In this document: positions 39,401-48,887 of the stretch, in pieces | How the letters are laid out: each line of letters opens with the position of its first letter | How positions within the stretch are numbered: position 1 is the stretch's first letter | Assembly (NCBI GenBank): GCA_013373175.1 | Contig: JABXII010000008.1 | Span: 62,001-126,000 of the forward strand | Direction: 5' to 3' | DNA: 64,000 nt | DNA from: Campylobacteraceae bacterium | Lineage (GTDB): Bacteria; Campylobacterota; Campylobacteria; Campylobacterales; Arcobacteraceae | Position numbers and translations under genes: made by a program | The notes under the pieces: generated by a model | Database searches by the model: none | Seen by the model: the letters and a program-made list of their open reading frames with translations, nothing else | Told to the model about the DNA's origin: nothing

Positions 39401-40638
39401 AATTCACCTGTAATATGACTGTAGTTTATATCAAATAGTGAGGGTTGTATTATCTTCTTTTTAGGTGGTGCAATTATTGCTTGTTTAATATCTTCTTTAT
39501 AAAAAGCAGTTTTACTATTGTACTTTCCCTTACAAGTTATAAAATATTTTGCTCTTTTTAGGGATATCTTTAACTTCTTTAAATCCTCAAAATCTAAGGA
39601 TTTAAATCTTCTAGCTTTTAAAATTTTAAATACACCCCTTACTCCAATTCCTGGAATTCTAAGAAGTTCATCTTTACTAGCTTTGTTTATTTCCATTGGG
39701 AAATATTGTAAGTTTAAAAGAGCCCAAGAGGTTTTTGGGTCTACTTCTTCATCTAAATCTGGGAACTCATCACTTACTATTTCATCATAAGAAAAGTCAT
39801 AAAATCTCAAAAGCCAATCAGCTTGATAAAGTCTATGTTCCCTTAAAAGTGGTGGTTTATTTATTATTGCAGGAAGATTTTTATCATCATTTACTGGAAT
39901 ATAAGCACTATAATAGACTCTTTTTAACAAGGCTTTATCATATAAAACAGAACTAAGTTTTAAAATGTCTTTGTCACTTTCAGGTGTTGCTCCAACTATT
40001 AGTTGAGTACTCATTCCTATAGGTTTTGTATCTTTTTCCAAGCTAATATCTCTAGCATACTTCAAGGGTTGAAGAACACTCTCTTTTGTTTTGTTTGGTG
40101 CCAAAAGTTTTAAAGACTTATCACTTGGAAGTTCTATATTTGAGCTTACTCTATTTGCTAGGGCAACTATTTGTTCTATTATCTTCTCATCAGTACCAGG
40201 TATTAATTTTACATGAATATAGCCATTAAAATGGTATTCTTTTCTTAATATTCTAAGTGCTCTTAATATCAAGTTTGAAGTATGGTCTTCACTATCAATT
40301 ATTCCAGAACTTAAAAAAAGACCTTCGATATAGTTTCTTTTGTAAAAATTGATTGTGATATCAGCAAGTTCCCTTGGAGAAAAAGCAGCTCTTTTTATAT
40401 CATTGCTTTTTTTATTTATACAATAAGCACAATCATAGATACAATAGTTTGTAAGAAGAACTTTTAGTAAAGATACACATCTTCCATCAGCTGTAAAGGT
40501 GTGACAAATACCACTATTATGTGTTGCTCCTAATTCTCCTGTTTTATGATTGTTATCACTTCCACTAGAACTGCAACTTACATCATATTTTGCACTATCT
40601 GCTAAAATTTGCATTTTCTCATAGATATCTTTTCTCAT
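39397..40638 (-). CDS. Putative DNA modification/repair radical SAM protein (TIGR03916-type)
   Basis: 'CIYDCAYCINKKSND' radical SAM motif; C-terminal HhH 'DELLRIPGIGVRGVFKILKARRF'. Confidence 0.9.
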   Translation of the reverse strand: MRKDIYEKMQILADSAKYDVSCSSSGSDNNHKTGELGATHNSGICHTFTADGRCVSLLKVLLTNYCIYDCAYCINKKSNDIKRAAFSPRELADITINFYKRNYIEGLFLSSGIIDSEDHTSNLILRALRILRKEYHFNGYIHVKLIPGTDEKIIEQIVALANRVSSNIELPSDKSLKLLAPNKTKESVLQPLKYARDISLEKDTKPIGMSTQLIVGATPESDKDILKLSSVLYDKALLKRVYYSAYIPVNDDKNLPAIINKPPLLREHRLYQADWLLRFYDFSYDEIVSDEFPDLDEEVDPKTSWALLNLQYFPMEINKASKDELLRIPGIGVRGVFKILKARRFKSLDFEDLKKLKISLKRAKYFITCKGKYNSKTAFYKEDIKQAIIAPPKKKIIQPSLFDINYSHITGEL

Positions 40639-40720
40639 AAAGATATTTTACCTTGAAATATTTTTTTTAAACCATTTTATTGCAGTTTGTAATATATTAA
40701 TGAAAGAGGATTAGAAGTTA

Positions 40721-40758
40721 AAGTAAAACAACCACAAGGGATTTTGGTAGTTTTACTT
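40721..40758 (-). terminator. Hairpin downstream of the microprotein ORF
   Basis: AAGTAAAACAACCA-N10-TGGTAGTTTTACTT, 14-bp stem with one mismatch. Confidence 0.6.
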
Positions 40759-40776
40759 ATTAGGAATTATACTGTT

Positions 40777-40854
40777 TTAAAAGCTTGCACTAATAAAACC
40801 AATAGCTGCAAAAGATACAGCTATTAAAACAATTAGATTTCTTAGAAAATTCAT
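40777..40854 (-). CDS. Unannotated 25-aa single-TM microprotein MNFLRNLIVLIAVSFAAIGFISASF
   Basis: ATG with AAGGAG 5 nt upstream, hydrophobic product, stop TAA, downstream hairpin, upstream promoter architecture matching nhaA. Confidence 0.65.
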   Translation of the reverse strand: MNFLRNLIVLIAVSFAAIGFISASF

Positions 40855-40883
40855 ATTATCTCCTTCTATAAAGCTAATTAAAT

Positions 40884-40938
40884 TTTATACAATAAGTGTC
40901 AATTTACAAATACACTTTTACTTGACAAAGTCTTGACA
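40884..40938 (-). promoter_or_regulatory. Composite promoter of the microprotein (tandem TGTCAAG repeats plus TTGACA plus TATAAA)
   Basis: TTTGTCAAGACTTTGTCAAG then 18 bp then TTGACACTTATTGTATAAAA on the minus strand. Confidence 0.6.
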
Positions 40939-40943
40939 AATTT

Positions 40944-42338
40944 TTAGTTTTTAAAAGTAATACAGAAAATGTTGTATGGTTTTTCATAAGTATAATCAAG
41001 TTTAAACTCATGCATTTGAATTATCTTATTTACAATATTTAATCCTAATCCATGACCTAATTGTTGATTTGGTTCCCTTGTAAAAGGTTGGGTATAATAA
41101 ATAAGATCACTTGTAAGTTTTTTTGCAATATTTTTAACCTCAATCTTATTTTCAAAAGCTTCAATTATAATTGGGTATTCCTGCGCATATTTCATTGCAT
41201 TGTCAATTAAGTTTTTAAGTGCAATTGTTAAATAATATTTATCTGCAAGTATGTTAAAGTCCTCTTTTATAATAACTTCTACCTTTGATTCATCATCAAT
41301 AGAGAGTTTAGATAATGATTCAAGAATTAAGCTACTAGTTTTAAACTTTGAAGAGTTGATTTTTGCAAAGTTTAATTTCTCTCTTTGTAATAGTTTGCTT
41401 GTAAGTTCTTCTATGTCTATGAAAACTTTATTTAGGCTATCTATTTGTTTATCATCTTTGTTTTGTCTTAAATTTTCAAGTACAAATTTAGCTTTTGAAA
41501 TTGGTGTTTTTAATTCATGACTTATATTTCTTAAAAGCTCTTCCCTTGAATGAATAATATCACTTTGCTTTTCAAGGTATGAATTTAGATTATGTGTTAT
41601 TTCACTTAATTCATTGTTCTTACCAATGTCTATTTTAATAGTAGTTTCATCATCTTTAAAAAGCTGTAAAATACCTTTGTTTAGTTTGTCAAGCTTGTCT
41701 TTTATCTGTTTTGTAATACGTGATGAGATGATAGATGATAAAAGAAATGCAATAATAAAAAGTATAACTACTTCAACTTTTATTGTATCTATAAATTGAT
41801 TTCGTTTCTTTTCTGTTTTATCTAATTTAGTTTGAAGATAATCTATCTCTTCTTTTATAAGTTTATCTATCTTTAGACTTATACTTTCAAATTTTTTATT
41901 AAAATTATCAAAAGCTATTTTTTCATTTTTGCTTACTAAAATAAGCTTATATAATTGGTATTTTATTAGATTTTCAATCTCTTCAAAATATTTAAATATT
42001 TGCTGTATGTTTTGTTTTTCAATTGTTGATTCAGAGTTATCTATTGTCTCTTTCTTCTTAATAATCAACTTTTTAAAAAGTTCATCAGATTTTTTTAGAC
42101 GTTTTTTTACTACTTCAATTTTTTCATAATCAGTTACAATATCCAAAACAATCCAAGAAAAAGAGTTGTTATACTCTTTTAGTTTTTCAACTCTTCTTAT
42201 TTGGTCATATCTGTGTATTTGATTTTTATGTATTTCACTTAGATTAAAAATTGTATAAAAAAATACTCCTATTATTGATAGCATAATAAGTAGTATCAGA
42301 GAAAATGATATAAAAAGTCTTTGTCTAATTGTTATCAC
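40944..42338 (-). CDS. Sensor histidine kinase
   Basis: 'LLRNISHELKTPISKAKFVLENL', 'LKNLIDNAMKYAQ', 'GHGLGLNIVNKI'; TM segments and HAMP-like region. Confidence 0.92.
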   Translation of the reverse strand: MITIRQRLFISFSLILLIMLSIIGVFFYTIFNLSEIHKNQIHRYDQIRRVEKLKEYNNSFSWIVLDIVTDYEKIEVVKKRLKKSDELFKKLIIKKKETIDNSESTIEKQNIQQIFKYFEEIENLIKYQLYKLILVSKNEKIAFDNFNKKFESISLKIDKLIKEEIDYLQTKLDKTEKKRNQFIDTIKVEVVILFIIAFLLSSIISSRITKQIKDKLDKLNKGILQLFKDDETTIKIDIGKNNELSEITHNLNSYLEKQSDIIHSREELLRNISHELKTPISKAKFVLENLRQNKDDKQIDSLNKVFIDIEELTSKLLQREKLNFAKINSSKFKTSSLILESLSKLSIDDESKVEVIIKEDFNILADKYYLTIALKNLIDNAMKYAQEYPIIIEAFENKIEVKNIAKKLTSDLIYYTQPFTREPNQQLGHGLGLNIVNKIIQMHEFKLDYTYEKPYNIFCITFKN

Positions 42339-43005
42339 AAAATTTATACCCTATACCCCAAATTGATTTGATATATATTGATTCCTTTGAATCATCATTT
42401 ATTTTAAATCTAATATTACTAACATGCATATCGATAGTTCTATTTTTTGTATCTTCTTTTAATGAAGTTTGATTTATGATATCTTCCCTTGATACAACTT
42501 TGTTTATATTTTCAATAAACATAAAAAAGATTTCTGCTTCTATTTTTGTAAATTCAATTTGTTGATTTTCTAAGAAGACACTTCTTTTATTTAAATCAAT
42601 TCTTAAATCATTTATTTGAAGTTCTTCACTATCTTTATATCTTTTAAGTGTTGCATCAATTCTTAGAACTAACTCTCTTGGTTCATAAGGTTTAGATAAG
42701 TAATCATCGGCTCCTAATTCAAAGCCATAGATTTTATTTCCTATATCATCCCTTGCAGTTGAGATGATAATAGGTATATTTTTAATTTTCTTTATTTTCT
42801 TGAAAAGGTCAAAGCCATCCATTCTCGGAAGGGATAAATCTAAAATAACAATAGAGTATTTTGCGTGATTTTCTTCAAACTCTTTTAATGCTTCAAAAGG
42901 TTCTGAATATACAATACAATTATAATTATAATCTTTTAGAAATGTGCTTATAAGTTCTTGTAGTTCGATATTGTCTTCAATCAATAGAACACTTTTACTT
43001 TTCAC
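42325..43005 (-). CDS. OmpR/PhoB family response regulator
   Basis: Receiver 'VLLIEDNIELQELI', 'VILDLSLPRMDGF'; winged helix 'SREDIINQTSLKEDTKNRTIDMHVSNIRFKI'. Confidence 0.93.
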   Translation of the reverse strand: MKSKSVLLIEDNIELQELISTFLKDYNYNCIVYSEPFEALKEFEENHAKYSIVILDLSLPRMDGFDLFKKIKKIKNIPIIISTARDDIGNKIYGFELGADDYLSKPYEPRELVLRIDATLKRYKDSEELQINDLRIDLNKRSVFLENQQIEFTKIEAEIFFMFIENINKVVSREDIINQTSLKEDTKNRTIDMHVSNIRFKINDDSKESIYIKSIWGIGYKFCDNN

Positions 43006-43017
43006 TTTTAACCTTTA

Positions 43018-44373
43018 CTATTTTGTATTATCATCTTGAATTTTGTTTTTCGATGATACTGATTTTAACCAAAAATATCCAAATAAACCTGAAAATAATG
43101 AAGCACTTAAGATTCCTATTTTTGCTTGGAAAATAAGTTCAGGGTTTCCAACAAAAGCTAAATCTGCAACAAATATAGACATTGTAAATCCTATTCCACC
43201 TAAAAATGCTACTCCAAATACTTGGCTCATATTACTTCCTTTTGGAAGCTCTGCAATTTTTAGTTTTACTGCTAGGAAAGAAACCCCAAATATACCAATA
43301 ACTTTTCCTAAAATAAGTCCTAAAATAATACCTAACGAAACAGGTTCTAAGATTGTAGTACCAATTGAACTAAAGTCAATTTTAACTCCTGCATTTGCTA
43401 AAGCAAAGATAGGAATAATTAATAATGCAACTGGTAAATGAAGATTATATTCTAATCTTGCAGCAGGTGTTCCTACTTCATTGATTTTATCTTTTATATT
43501 TGTAAGAATCTTTTTTTGTTTTTCATGCATCATGTGATTTTCTTGGACTGGATAGTTATCATATTCATCTAATAAACGTTTTGTATCTTGGGTAAAGGTT
43601 TCAGGAGCTCTTTTAGGCGTTGAAGGTATTGCTAGTGCAGCTAAAACCCCTGCAATTGTAGCATGTACACCAGATTCTAACATGAAAAACCACATTACCA
43701 AACCTACAACAAAGTAAGGTAGAATCATATGAATACCAAATCTATTAAAGGCAATCATTAAAGCAAACATAATTCCTGCTAAACTAAGTGCAAGCATATT
43801 TATAGTTTCAGTGTAGAAAATAGCAATAACTAAAACAGCTCCTAAGTCATCAACAATAGCAAGGGCAACTAAAAATGTTACAAGGGTTGTAGGAACTCTT
43901 TTCCCTAATAAAACTAAAGCACTAATTGCAAAAGCAATATCTGTTGCCATTGGAATTCCCCAACCAGTAACTCCTTGTGTACCATAATTTAAACTTGTAT
44001 AAATAAGTGCAGGAAAAATCATACCACCAATTGCTGCTAGAATAGGAAGCATTGCTACTTTTATATTTGATAATTCTCCTGCTGTAATCTCTCTTTTTAT
44101 TTCAAGTCCAATCAAAAAGAAGAATATTGCCATAAGTCCATCATTAATCCAGTGATGAAGTGAATGAGAAAGTTCCCATGAACCTACATTTAAATCAATA
44201 TAAGTATGAAAAAAGTGTGCATACATATCATATAAAGGACTATTGGCTAAGACTAATGCCAATACAGTTGTTATTATTAAAATTAAACCTGTAGTTGTTT
44301 GGGCGTGTAAAAAATCTTCAAAAGGTGTTGATACTTTTTTAAAAGCTTTTTCCCAAGGTGCGTATAGTTTCAT
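43018..44373 (-). CDS. nhaA: Na+/H+ antiporter NhaA
   Basis: 'GLIGLEIKREITAGELS'-like core, 'PMATDIAFAISALVLLGKRVP', 'GVHATIAGVLAALAIP'. Confidence 0.95.
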   Translation of the reverse strand: MKLYAPWEKAFKKVSTPFEDFLHAQTTTGLILIITTVLALVLANSPLYDMYAHFFHTYIDLNVGSWELSHSLHHWINDGLMAIFFFLIGLEIKREITAGELSNIKVAMLPILAAIGGMIFPALIYTSLNYGTQGVTGWGIPMATDIAFAISALVLLGKRVPTTLVTFLVALAIVDDLGAVLVIAIFYTETINMLALSLAGIMFALMIAFNRFGIHMILPYFVVGLVMWFFMLESGVHATIAGVLAALAIPSTPKRAPETFTQDTKRLLDEYDNYPVQENHMMHEKQKKILTNIKDKINEVGTPAARLEYNLHLPVALLIIPIFALANAGVKIDFSSIGTTILEPVSLGIILGLILGKVIGIFGVSFLAVKLKIAELPKGSNMSQVFGVAFLGGIGFTMSIFVADLAFVGNPELIFQAKIGILSASLFSGLFGYFWLKSVSSKNKIQDDNTK

Positions 44374-44414
44374 TCAAACTCCTAGTAAATTTTTAACTAT
44401 TTTTATTTGTAAAG

Positions 44415-44477
44415 TGTCAAATTATACAAATTAAATGTCAAGAAATTTATACATTTTTTCTTGACATTTTCTTGGCA
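44415..44477 (-). promoter_or_regulatory. Composite nhaA promoter with TGCCAAG/TGTCAAG tandem repeats and TTGACA inverted copy
   Basis: Minus strand: TGCCAAGAAAATGTCAAG-N18-TTGACATTTAATTTGTATAAT; also ATGTCAAGAAA/TTTCTTGACAT inverted repeat 44435-44467. Confidence 0.6.
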
Positions 44478-44510
44478 ATAATTTTTTTAACTACTATTTG
44501 AGTTTTAATA

Positions 44511-45377
44511 TTAGTGTTTTATATGAGTTTTAAGTTCTTTTATTGCAAGCTCTTTTTTCTTTGCTTCAACCATAATATCTATATTTTTAGTATCTTCACC
44601 AAACATTTTTTCTAGTTCAAAAAAGTCTTTTGCTTCGATATATTCAGCATGATTTCCAAACTTTCCATCACCTTTAGAAGAAAGATGAACTTTAGGTCTT
44701 TTATTTCCCCACGTTTTAAGTATATCTTTTGGGTCAAATTCACTTAAATTTAAGCTATGATGATATATATCAAAAACCATTGGTATTTTCGTAGCTTGGC
44801 ATACATCAAGAATCTCATCTGCTGTATAAACTCTCTCATCATTTTCTAAGGCTAGTCTTTGTTTTAACCAATCTTCTTTTTCGATAGTTTCAATAAGTCT
44901 TTCCATAGCAGAAACTTTATCTCCATAAGCTCCTCCACCATGAATTAGTACTGTTCCATTATCATTAATTCCAAGTCTATCAAAAAGCCAAAAAAACATT
45001 TCTAACTCCCTTAAAGAGTTTTCTATAACATTCTCTTTTGGAGAGTTTAAAACTGTATATTGCCCAGGGTGTATTGTAATTCTTATATCAAAATCTTTTA
45101 ATCTCTCTTTTGTTTCATCAAAAATTGGTGCTAATTTATCAAGCCAAGCCATATCAAAAAGTTTGTGGGAGATAAAAGGTACAAAAGAGTTGCCAAGTCT
45201 AAAAATAGGGTAGTTTTGAGATTTAGAATATTCAAGTAAACAAATTAGTTCTTTTGCATTTTGTTTTACTTTTTTTTCAACGTTTTCATAGTTTAAGTTG
45301 TTTAAATTCATAGTTCTATTTGTTGATAAGCTATTATCACTCATTGAACAAAAAAATCCAAATCTATACATTACCAT
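44511..45377 (-). CDS. uvsE: UV damage endonuclease UvsE
   Basis: 'YRFGFFCSM', 'DIRITIHPGQYTVLNSP', 'LIHGGGAYGDK', 'MVFDIYHHSLN'. Confidence 0.93.
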   Translation of the reverse strand: MVMYRFGFFCSMSDNSLSTNRTMNLNNLNYENVEKKVKQNAKELICLLEYSKSQNYPIFRLGNSFVPFISHKLFDMAWLDKLAPIFDETKERLKDFDIRITIHPGQYTVLNSPKENVIENSLRELEMFFWLFDRLGINDNGTVLIHGGGAYGDKVSAMERLIETIEKEDWLKQRLALENDERVYTADEILDVCQATKIPMVFDIYHHSLNLSEFDPKDILKTWGNKRPKVHLSSKGDGKFGNHAEYIEAKDFFELEKMFGEDTKNIDIMVEAKKKELAIKELKTHIKH

Positions 45378-45616
45378 GGTCCTTTAAATCTAATTGGTTT
45401 GAAATCTACTTTCTTTTCATGTTTTGTAGTTCTTCCTTGAACTCTTTTTCTCCACCTTTTATAAGCTTGTGGTGAAATAAGTTCACGCATAAGATTTTTT
45501 ACTTGATTTTCTGTGAGATTAAACTCTTTTTTTATTCCATCAAAAGTAGTTCTGTCTTGCCAAGCCATTTGAATTAAACGGTTTTTATCTTCTATGTTTA
45601 AAGCTACTTTTCTCAT
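45371..45616 (-). CDS. DUF2805 / TIGR03643 family protein
   Basis: 'LIQMAWQDRTTFDGIKKEFNLTENQVKNLMRELISPQAYKRWRKRVQGR'. Confidence 0.9.
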   Translation of the reverse strand: MRKVALNIEDKNRLIQMAWQDRTTFDGIKKEFNLTENQVKNLMRELISPQAYKRWRKRVQGRTTKHEKKVDFKPIRFKGPW

Positions 45617-47157
45617 TTGTATAAAATCCTAATAAAACCAAATGCAAAAAGCGCAAGGGAAACTTCTTTTGGTTCAAAACCATAAAGTAAATAAAATATT
45701 GCAGCAAAAAAGAAAGCAAAAGAAACGCCATAAGATTTAACTTGTTTTTTACTAGACTCTTGTAAATACTCAAGTTGATTTCTTGAAAGCTCAACTTCAA
45801 GATTTCCTTCACTTGCTCTTTTTATCATTGTTTTAAAATCTTTTACTATAAAAGGTAAATCTTTTACTTCTTCAATAATAGTTTCACTTATAGACTCTTT
45901 TGCACCTAAGGCTTTTGGAAGATTCTTTTGTAAAATAGGCAAGATATCCTTTACTCCATTGAAGTTTTCAATATAAGTAGTTCCTAATCCCTCAATAATA
46001 GCACTAACTCTAAGTATATAAATTGCATCACTAGGAAGTTTAAATGGTAAATCTCTAGTACTTTCTAAGACTTCAAATGCTAATTTTTGCATTGATTCAC
46101 TATCAAGATTATCATTTGAGAAAATATCAAACATTTTTGAAGTAAATTCTGTTAATTCAGCAGTAGGTGCTTCATATGCAATTGTTCCAAGTTTTTTACT
46201 TGCATTGATATATGTTTCATAGTCTTGATCATTGGCAGCTTTTATAAGCTCAATTATTGCAATTCTTTTATCATTTGGAACTGTTTTAACCATACCAAAA
46301 TCAAGTAAAATAAGTTCGCCTTTTTTATTTACAAGTAGATTTCCTGGATGTGGGTCTGCATGGAAATATCCATTTATAAGCATTTGTGTTGTGTAAAAGT
46401 CTACTAAATTTGAGATAATCTTTTTAAAATCAATTTTATGTTTAAAAATATTTTCTTTATCATCAAATCTAAAACCTTCTTCAAAACTCATAACTAAAGC
46501 ATCATCACAAGAGTACTTTTTATAAGCCTTTGGGAATTTCACTTTTTGTTTTTTATATACTTTTTTGAAGTTCTTTAAATTTTTAAACTCTTGATTTAAA
46601 CTAACTTCTTCAACAATCATTTTTGAAAATTCAGAGATAACTGCTTCAATAGAGTTTTTAGTGTAACTAGAAAAAAGTGGTTTAAATAGTGAATTAAAAA
46701 TATTTATGATTTTAATATCTGCTAAAACCTGTTGTTTAATACCTTTTCTTCTTAGTTTTACTGCAACTTTTTTATCATTTTGAAGTATTGCTTTATGAAC
46801 TTGTCCAATAGAAGCTGAAGCAATTGGTTCTTTGTCAAACTCTTTAAAGACTTGTCTTTCTTCAAAGGCAATATTATAAATCTCTTCAAAATCTTTTTGC
46901 TTCATAGGAGGAATTTGGTCATGAAGATTTTTTAATTCTTCTAGATACTCTTCATTGAAAAAATCAGACCTAGTAGCAAGAACTTGTGCAAGCTTTATAA
47001 AAGAAGCTCCTAGTTTAATAATTGTATGTTTTAATTTTTTAGGTTTAAGTGGTTTTATAAATAAAAAGCTATCTTTTCTTTTTATTACTAAATAAACTGT
47101 TAATAAAAATATAAAAACCCTGTAAACTCTAAGTGGTGAATAAAATTTTATAATCAA
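45613..47157 (-). CDS. AarF/ABC1/UbiB kinase family protein
   Basis: 'KLGASFIKLAQVLATRSDF', 'PIASASIGQVHKA', 'YFHADPHPGNLLV'. Confidence 0.93.
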   Translation of the reverse strand: MIIKFYSPLRVYRVFIFLLTVYLVIKRKDSFLFIKPLKPKKLKHTIIKLGASFIKLAQVLATRSDFFNEEYLEELKNLHDQIPPMKQKDFEEIYNIAFEERQVFKEFDKEPIASASIGQVHKAILQNDKKVAVKLRRKGIKQQVLADIKIINIFNSLFKPLFSSYTKNSIEAVISEFSKMIVEEVSLNQEFKNLKNFKKVYKKQKVKFPKAYKKYSCDDALVMSFEEGFRFDDKENIFKHKIDFKKIISNLVDFYTTQMLINGYFHADPHPGNLLVNKKGELILLDFGMVKTVPNDKRIAIIELIKAANDQDYETYINASKKLGTIAYEAPTAELTEFTSKMFDIFSNDNLDSESMQKLAFEVLESTRDLPFKLPSDAIYILRVSAIIEGLGTTYIENFNGVKDILPILQKNLPKALGAKESISETIIEEVKDLPFIVKDFKTMIKRASEGNLEVELSRNQLEYLQESSKKQVKSYGVSFAFFFAAIFYLLYGFEPKEVSLALFAFGFIRILYK

Positions 47158-47162
47158 TCCTT

Positions 47163-48227
47163 TTAAAAATATATCATTCTTACTGGTTCTGGCATTGGTT
47201 TATTAAAATAGTATCCTTGCACATAATCAACGCCAATCTCTTTTATAGTATTTAGCTCATATGGTGTTTCAACGCCTTCTGCTAATATCTCAATACCATT
47301 TTCTCTAGCAAGGTTAAACAAAGCCTTGTAAACAGAACGTTTTAATTCATCATTATTTATATTTGAGATGATGTTTCTATCTACTTTTATGATATCCGGC
47401 TTTAATTCTATAATCATATTTAAACTAGAATAACCTTCTCCCACATCATCAAGAGCTATTTTAAAACCTTGAGCTCTATAAAATTCTAATATTTTTTTTA
47501 GATGTTTTTGATCTTTTATGCTTTCAGTTTCTACAACTTCAAATACAATATTAGAAGTATCAAACTCCAATTGTTTTGCCCATTTAACTGTTGAATTAAG
47601 ACAAAACTCTGGGTCATAAATAGAAGTAGGAAGAAAGTTTATAAATACTTTTTGCTGTATTTTTTTAGTAGCTGCTGTTTTTAAAGCACTTTCTCTACAA
47701 AGTCTATCAAGGTTAAAGTTCATATCATTTCTAGTAGATTTTTCAAATAACTCATTTGGATAGATTAAACTTCCATCAGGTCTAACCCCTCTAACTAAAC
47801 TTTCATATCCATATATTTGGTCTGTCTTTATATCTATTATTGCTTGAAAATGTGAAGTTAAAGATTGATTTTTTATTACATCAAAAAACTCTTCATCTTC
47901 AATCATATTTATATATCTTTGAAGTGGTTTTGCATTTAGTACTGATTTATAAGATAAACCTTCATTGTTATAATCAATAAAAAGTTTTATATCTTCTGTT
48001 TCTAAAGAGTTAAATGTCGTTTCAATGGCATCAATATTTTCATAAAAGAACTCTTTTGTATCTGCAACTTCAATATAGACTATATCTTCAATCTTTTCAA
48101 AGTTTAAATTTAGTTTTTTCAAAAATATTTTTACTTTTGAAATAAGTTCATCAAATTCACTTATAAAATAAATTTTTGAAGGGTTTTTACTAAATTCATA
48201 TTTTATATTACATCTATTACAAGGCAT
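47163..48227 (-). CDS. EAL domain protein with N-terminal CxxC
   Basis: 'HFQAIIDIKTDQIYGYESLVRG', 'KIALDDVGEGYSSLNMIIELKPDIIKVD', 'ILAEGVET'. Confidence 0.92.
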   Translation of the reverse strand: MPCNRCNIKYEFSKNPSKIYFISEFDELISKVKIFLKKLNLNFEKIEDIVYIEVADTKEFFYENIDAIETTFNSLETEDIKLFIDYNNEGLSYKSVLNAKPLQRYINMIEDEEFFDVIKNQSLTSHFQAIIDIKTDQIYGYESLVRGVRPDGSLIYPNELFEKSTRNDMNFNLDRLCRESALKTAATKKIQQKVFINFLPTSIYDPEFCLNSTVKWAKQLEFDTSNIVFEVVETESIKDQKHLKKILEFYRAQGFKIALDDVGEGYSSLNMIIELKPDIIKVDRNIISNINNDELKRSVYKALFNLARENGIEILAEGVETPYELNTIKEIGVDYVQGYYFNKPMPEPVRMIYF

Positions 48228-48236
48228 ATTTTTCCT

Positions 48237-48878
48237 TTATGGTTCTAATCTATAAATATCCCATTCTTGATTTTCATTTAATTCATATACGAATCTATCA
48301 TGAAGCCTATTTAATCCACCTTGCCAAAACTCAAAGTATGTTGGAACTATTTGATAACCACCCCAAAATGAGGGAAAAGGTATCTCCCCTTTAGAAAACT
48401 TCTTTCTCATTTCATCAAACTTTGATTCTAATACACTTCTTGAGTTTACTACTTGGCTTTGGTGTGAAACCCAAGCTCCAAGTTGACTTCCTTTTGGTCT
48501 TGATAAAAAATATTTCATTGAAGCACTTTTTGAAATCTTTTTGATTGTACCTTCTATTCTTACTTGTCTTTCAAGTCCTAGCCAAGCAAAGTGTGCAGAG
48601 ATATTTGGGTTTTCATCAATATGTTGTGATTTTCTACTTTTATAGTTTGAAAAAAACACAAACCCATTTTCGTCATACATTTTAAGTAATACTGTTCTTT
48701 GTGTTGGTTTTAAGTCAATTCCAACTGTACTTAGTGTAAATGCATTTGGTTCTATAAGTTCAGCATCTAAAGCTTGATTAAACCATTTTTCGAATTGTTT
48801 AAAAGGAGTCTCTTCTAAGTCTTCTTTATGCAATCCTTTTGAAACATATTCTTGTCTCATTTTTGAGATATCAGGCAT
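48237..48878 (-). CDS. pdxH: Pyridoxamine 5'-phosphate oxidase PdxH
   Basis: 'NAFTLSTVGIDLKPTQRTVLLKMYDENGFVFFSNYKSRKSQHI', 'FWQGGLNRLHDRFVYE'. Confidence 0.95.
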   Translation of the reverse strand: MPDISKMRQEYVSKGLHKEDLEETPFKQFEKWFNQALDAELIEPNAFTLSTVGIDLKPTQRTVLLKMYDENGFVFFSNYKSRKSQHIDENPNISAHFAWLGLERQVRIEGTIKKISKSASMKYFLSRPKGSQLGAWVSHQSQVVNSRSVLESKFDEMRKKFSKGEIPFPSFWGGYQIVPTYFEFWQGGLNRLHDRFVYELNENQEWDIYRLEP

Positions 48879-48887
48879 AAAAATCCT

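Noticed and set aside
39518-39956. Plus-strand ORFs in the radical-SAM gene
   Set aside because: Antisense shadows of a well-supported CDS
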